From Bacillota bacterium (GTDB taxonomy: Bacteria > Bacillota > Clostridia > Oscillospirales > Oscillospiraceae): a stretch of DNA of 8,510 nt. The notes under the pieces are model-generated. The model was given only the letters and a program-made list of their open reading frames with translations. It searched no databases and was not told where the DNA came from. Position numbers and translations under genes: made by a program. The stretch lies in NCBI GenBank assembly GCA_029268085.1, contig JAJUHD010000113.1, positions 1 through 8,510 on the forward strand, written 5' to 3'. Below, piece by piece: positions 5,922 to 8,510 of the stretch (position 1 is the first letter of the stretch; each line of letters opens with the position of its first letter).

Positions 5922-7376
5922 ATGATCGGCTATATCATCGGCTTTACAGTTCTTTTATTGCTTACAGCGCTAATTGCCATTGTGCTTGTCCGTACAGTCA
6001 GGTTCAAGCCCAGGGAGCAGGCCGCCGTTCCGTATACGGATGTGGAGATAGACGTCGTAAAGGCGGCGCTCGACCTCTCGGAGATGATACGCTGCAAGAC
6101 GGTATCCCACGCGGACCCCTCCCTCGACGACGATTCGGAGTTTCTGAAATTCGAACTGCTCCTGCCTAAGCTTTATCCCCATGTGTTCTGGACCTGCAAA
6201 TATGAGAGGCTCAATTCCCGCGCGCTTATGTTCCACTGGAAGGGCAGCACAAATGCCGCACCTGTCGTACTAATGGCGCACTTCGATGTCGTTTCCGCAA
6301 ATGAAGACGAATGGTCGAAGCCTGCTTTCGAAGGTATAATAGAGGACGGCGAAATCTGGGGCCGCGGCGCTCTGGATACAAAATCGACGCTCCTTAGTAT
6401 CCTCGCTTCGGCGGAAGCCCGCATGGCTGAGGGCTTTACGCCCAAACGCGACATATACTTCTGCTTCGGCGGAGACGAAGAGGTTCTCGGAGGCGGGGCG
6501 CCCTCGATCGTGCATGAGCTCAAAAAGCGAGGCATAGAACCGTGCTTCGTGCTTGACGAGGGCGGCGCGATTGTTGACAATGTGTTTCCCGGAGTCAAAA
6601 AGCGCTGCGCGCTCATCGGCATCGGCGAAAAGGGGAACTGGAACCTGAAGTTAAAAGCCGTTGCTAAGGGCGGTCACGCTTCGGCGCCTCCCGCAGATTC
6701 TCCCGTGGATATTCTTGCCTATGCCTGCCGCAGGATACACGACAATCCGTTTAAGTTTCGCATCACGAAGCCCGCGAAAGAGATGTTTTGCAACCTCGCG
6801 CCCCACTCCACCTTCCTCTACAGGATGATTTTCTCAAACCTCTGGCTCTTTAAGCCGGTCTTGGATCTCATCACTAAAAAACAGGGCGGCGAGCTGAACG
6901 CGCTCGTGCGGACGACAGTCGCCTTTACCATGACGGAGGGAAGCTCCGGTGCGAACGTTCTGCCAAGCGAGGCGAGCCTTACGATGAACGTCCGCATACT
7001 CGAGGGAGATACGAGGGAGACATCCCTCGCTCGGATAAAAAAGATTGTGAACAATGACTCGATCGAATATCTGCCGCTCGCCGGCTCCGACCCGTCAAAA
7101 ACCTCGCCGACCGACTCGATAAGCTATCGGGCGCTGGAACGCGCGATAAAGCAAAGTTATCCCGACGTTTTGGTCTCGCCCTATCTCATGATTGCGGGCA
7201 GCGATTCGCGCCACTATCTGCGCATCTGCGATAATGTCTACCGTTTTTCGGGTATGTACCTTTCCGCCGAGGAACGCGGGATGATCCACGGAAAGGATGA
7301 GCGGATTTCGGTCGAAAAGCTCGCCGATACGATTAAATTCTACTATCGTTTGATGGGGATTTTGCAGGATATGTAG
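5922..7376 (+). CDS. Membrane-anchored M20 family zinc hydrolase (PM20D1/carboxypeptidase S type)
   Basis: The 484-residue length fits the PM20D1/CPS1 branch, longer than plain M20 dipeptidases. The metal and catalytic residues are all visible: H120 and D122 in MAHFDVV, bridging D152 in GALDTKST, general base E186 and ligand E187 in GGDEEVLGG, D212 in LDEGG, and H456 in MIHGKDER. The lid domain contains GGHASAPP (250-257). The enzyme should hold two zinc ions and hydrolyse an amide bond next to a free carboxylate, as in peptides or N-acyl amino acids. A hydrophobic anchor spans residues 4-23, with few charges before it and R24, R27, K29 and R31 after it, so the catalytic domain probably faces the cytoplasm. 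The ATG at 5922 has AAAGGGA seven bases upstream. It follows the membrane pair by 17 bases and ends just before a terminator. The exact substrate is not readable. Confidence 0.93.
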   Translation: MIGYIIGFTVLLLLTALIAIVLVRTVRFKPREQAAVPYTDVEIDVVKAALDLSEMIRCKTVSHADPSLDDDSEFLKFELLLPKLYPHVFWTCKYERLNSRALMFHWKGSTNAAPVVLMAHFDVVSANEDEWSKPAFEGIIEDGEIWGRGALDTKSTLLSILASAEARMAEGFTPKRDIYFCFGGDEEVLGGGAPSIVHELKKRGIEPCFVLDEGGAIVDNVFPGVKKRCALIGIGEKGNWNLKLKAVAKGGHASAPPADSPVDILAYACRRIHDNPFKFRITKPAKEMFCNLAPHSTFLYRMIFSNLWLFKPVLDLITKKQGGELNALVRTTVAFTMTEGSSGANVLPSEASLTMNVRILEGDTRETSLARIKKIVNNDSIEYLPLAGSDPSKTSPTDSISYRALERAIKQSYPDVLVSPYLMIAGSDSRHYLRICDNVYRFSGMYLSAEERGMIHGKDERISVEKLADTIKFYYRLMGILQDM

Positions 7377-7386
7377 TGTATTGTTC

Positions 7387-7423
7387 AACAGGCGCATCGG
7401 AAAAGCCGATGCGCCTGTTTTTT
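7387..7423 (+). terminator. Strong intrinsic terminator of the membrane protein/M20 operon
   Basis: A perfect 14-bp stem (7387-7400 with 7406-7419, AACAGGCGCATCGG) closes a 5-base loop AAAAG and is followed by T-rich sequence through 7434. On the minus strand the hairpin is followed by GAACAATAC with no T run, so it should act mainly rightward. Confidence 0.92.
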
Positions 7424-8510
7424 ATTTTTTATTTACAACGGTATCCATATATTCGGAAATCAGAGTTCTGATGTCCTTTTCGGATTTGTAGCGGAAGTCC
7501 GTGTTGTCGGTATCGAGCATCAGCATCGGCATACCGTATTTCTCCTGAACTGCATCCGAAACCATTTTAGTCGCGGCCCACGCGTGACGGCAGCCTCGGT
7601 TTCCAAGAAAGATAATTACATCCGGCCCGTATACGCGGAGCAGGCCATCGATCGAATCAAGCAGTTCTTCGCCCGAAACGCCCGCGCCGTGAGCCATGGC
7701 GCCGGAATGCATCCTCCTGCACATGATTTCCAAACAGGCATCCCTGTCGTCAAGCTCGGTGAAAAGCTCTCGCTGCCCAAAGCAGAAGCCGTCCGCCACA
7801 GTGACCGCTCCGTATTCCCTTTCGAGGAACGTGGTCAGGGCCATACCCTGCCGGAACAGGTTATGCATCAGCAATACCCTGTGCTTTTCCCCGCCGGAGC
7901 AGGGGCTGAAGTCCTCGCCGATGCGTTCCCTGCACAAATCAATCTCGCACTGAAGAAGCCTTGCCATCTCCTCGGTCGGGCCAAAAGCATTCATCAATTC
8001 GTTCCATACAGCCATGTGCGAGGACAGAGGGCAGGGGCGTGCTGCGCGCAGCTCCGAACACTCCCTGATAAGCTCAGCCGAACGGTTATAAAGCTCCAGG
8101 CGGTGTTTGACTCTTTTCCAATCGAGCTTTCCGCCCGTTATTTCCTCCAGAAAGACGATAAGCTGCTCAAGCTGCTTTCTGATATATTTCAGGCTTGTTT
8201 GGCTTTTTCTCAAAGGAATGTCAAAGTGCAGGGCGGGAGCGTTCAAGAGCCTGCCCATCTCGATGCAGGCGGTCCGCGCACTGTCACAGGCGATCGGCAG
8301 AGAAACATAAGCGTCTGGCGTAAGTCCAAGCTCACCGGAGAACATTATGCCAGCGTTCAAAGTCTGCAGCGAGCAAAGGGTCAGATTCGCGCTCGTTTCA
8401 GCTAAGTTTATAAATCTTGCCGTCAGTGCCGAGTCCTCTGAAATTCGGGACGGAATAAGGTCGAGATACAGAGGAACGCAGTCAAGCGCGTAGATTATTT
8501 CGGCAGGCAC
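7422..8510 (-). CDS. 2-hydroxyacyl-CoA dehydratase D-component family protein (HgdB/BcrC-like), 5' end outside window
   Basis: The 362 visible residues run to a normal C-terminus. The first residues, PAEIIYALDCVPLYLD, match the early PxELI.A.G..P region of the family, so a few tens of N-terminal residues are missing and the GTG at the window edge is not the start. Other landmarks are LPIACDSART (C75 in visible numbering), a helical middle part, GPDVIIFLGNRGCRHAW with C307, and the C-terminal MLDTDNTDFR...SEKDIRTLISEYMD pattern typical of HgdB/BcrC proteins. Such subunits hold a [4Fe-4S] cluster through conserved cysteines and work with a partner subunit and an ATP-driven activator in reductive dehydration of 2-hydroxyacyl-CoA or in benzoyl-CoA reduction. 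Many clostridial homologues have no proven substrate, so a specific reaction cannot be assigned. No partner is visible; it may lie upstream beyond 8510. The stop codon (7424-7422) lies in the T-tract of the facing terminator. Confidence 0.85.
   Translation of the reverse strand: MPAEIIYALDCVPLYLDLIPSRISEDSALTARFINLAETSANLTLCSLQTLNAGIMFSGELGLTPDAYVSLPIACDSARTACIEMGRLLNAPALHFDIPLRKSQTSLKYIRKQLEQLIVFLEEITGGKLDWKRVKHRLELYNRSAELIRECSELRAARPCPLSSHMAVWNELMNAFGPTEEMARLLQCEIDLCRERIGEDFSPCSGGEKHRVLLMHNLFRQGMALTTFLEREYGAVTVADGFCFGQRELFTELDDRDACLEIMCRRMHSGAMAHGAGVSGEELLDSIDGLLRVYGPDVIIFLGNRGCRHAWAATKMVSDAVQEKYGMPMLMLDTDNTDFRYKSEKDIRTLISEYMDTVVNKK

Noticed and set aside
7584..8405. Long rightward open frame of 273 codons
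   Set aside because: It lies antisense to the dehydratase-family gene, whose frame has recognisable family motifs; the antisense translation has no domain and no good ribosome binding site. It is a by-product of the GC-rich coding strand.
8508..8510. GTG at the window edge as start of the dehydratase-family gene
   Set aside because: The first visible residues already match the conserved PxE region that follows several tens of residues in the family, so the real start is outside the window.

Overview
The window looks like chromosomal DNA of an anaerobic clostridial Firmicute, plausibly Oscillospiraceae or a relative. The support is indirect: moderate-to-high GC coding, strong AGGAGG-type ribosome binding sites, an SLH-domain surface protein, a stand-alone prolyl-tRNA-editing homologue, a YtqA/YhcC-type radical SAM gene and a 2-hydroxyacyl-CoA dehydratase family gene, which usually points to anaerobic metabolism. 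I see no mobile element, CRISPR array, rRNA or tRNA.

Layout. Positions 1-1227 (minus strand) hold a translationally coupled pair: a TIGR01212 radical SAM protein followed, with an ATGA overlap, by an RlmA-type 23S rRNA methyltransferase cut by the window edge. A short divergent promoter region (about 1228-1349) leads the other way into a free-standing ProXp-ala/PrdX-type editing domain (1350-1883) and then an unrecognised membrane-anchored protein (1912-2745). A bidirectional terminator (2750-2780) separates these from a convergent minus-strand gene for a secreted protein with SLH repeats and a transglutaminase-like domain (2787-4202).

A second divergent intergenic region (4203-4477) carries TATAAT boxes in both directions. 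The rightward one drives a compact three-gene run (4478-7376): a DUF5058-like multi-span membrane protein, a second multi-span membrane protein, and an M20 zinc hydrolase of the PM20D1/carboxypeptidase S type with an N-terminal membrane anchor. The run ends at a strong intrinsic terminator (7387-7423). This is the most system-like part of the window. The two membrane proteins look like a two-subunit transporter for an acylated amino acid or peptide-like compound, and the hydrolase probably cleaves it; charge placement around the anchor suggests the catalytic domain faces the cytoplasm. That function is inference.

The right end (7422-8510, minus strand) is the C-terminal part of a 2-hydroxyacyl-CoA dehydratase B/D-component family protein (HgdB/BcrC-like), whose start lies outside the window. 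Its stop codon sits inside the T-tract of the facing terminator.

The two intergenic stretches hold promoters and ribosome binding sites; I see no recognisable riboswitch or other RNA in them.
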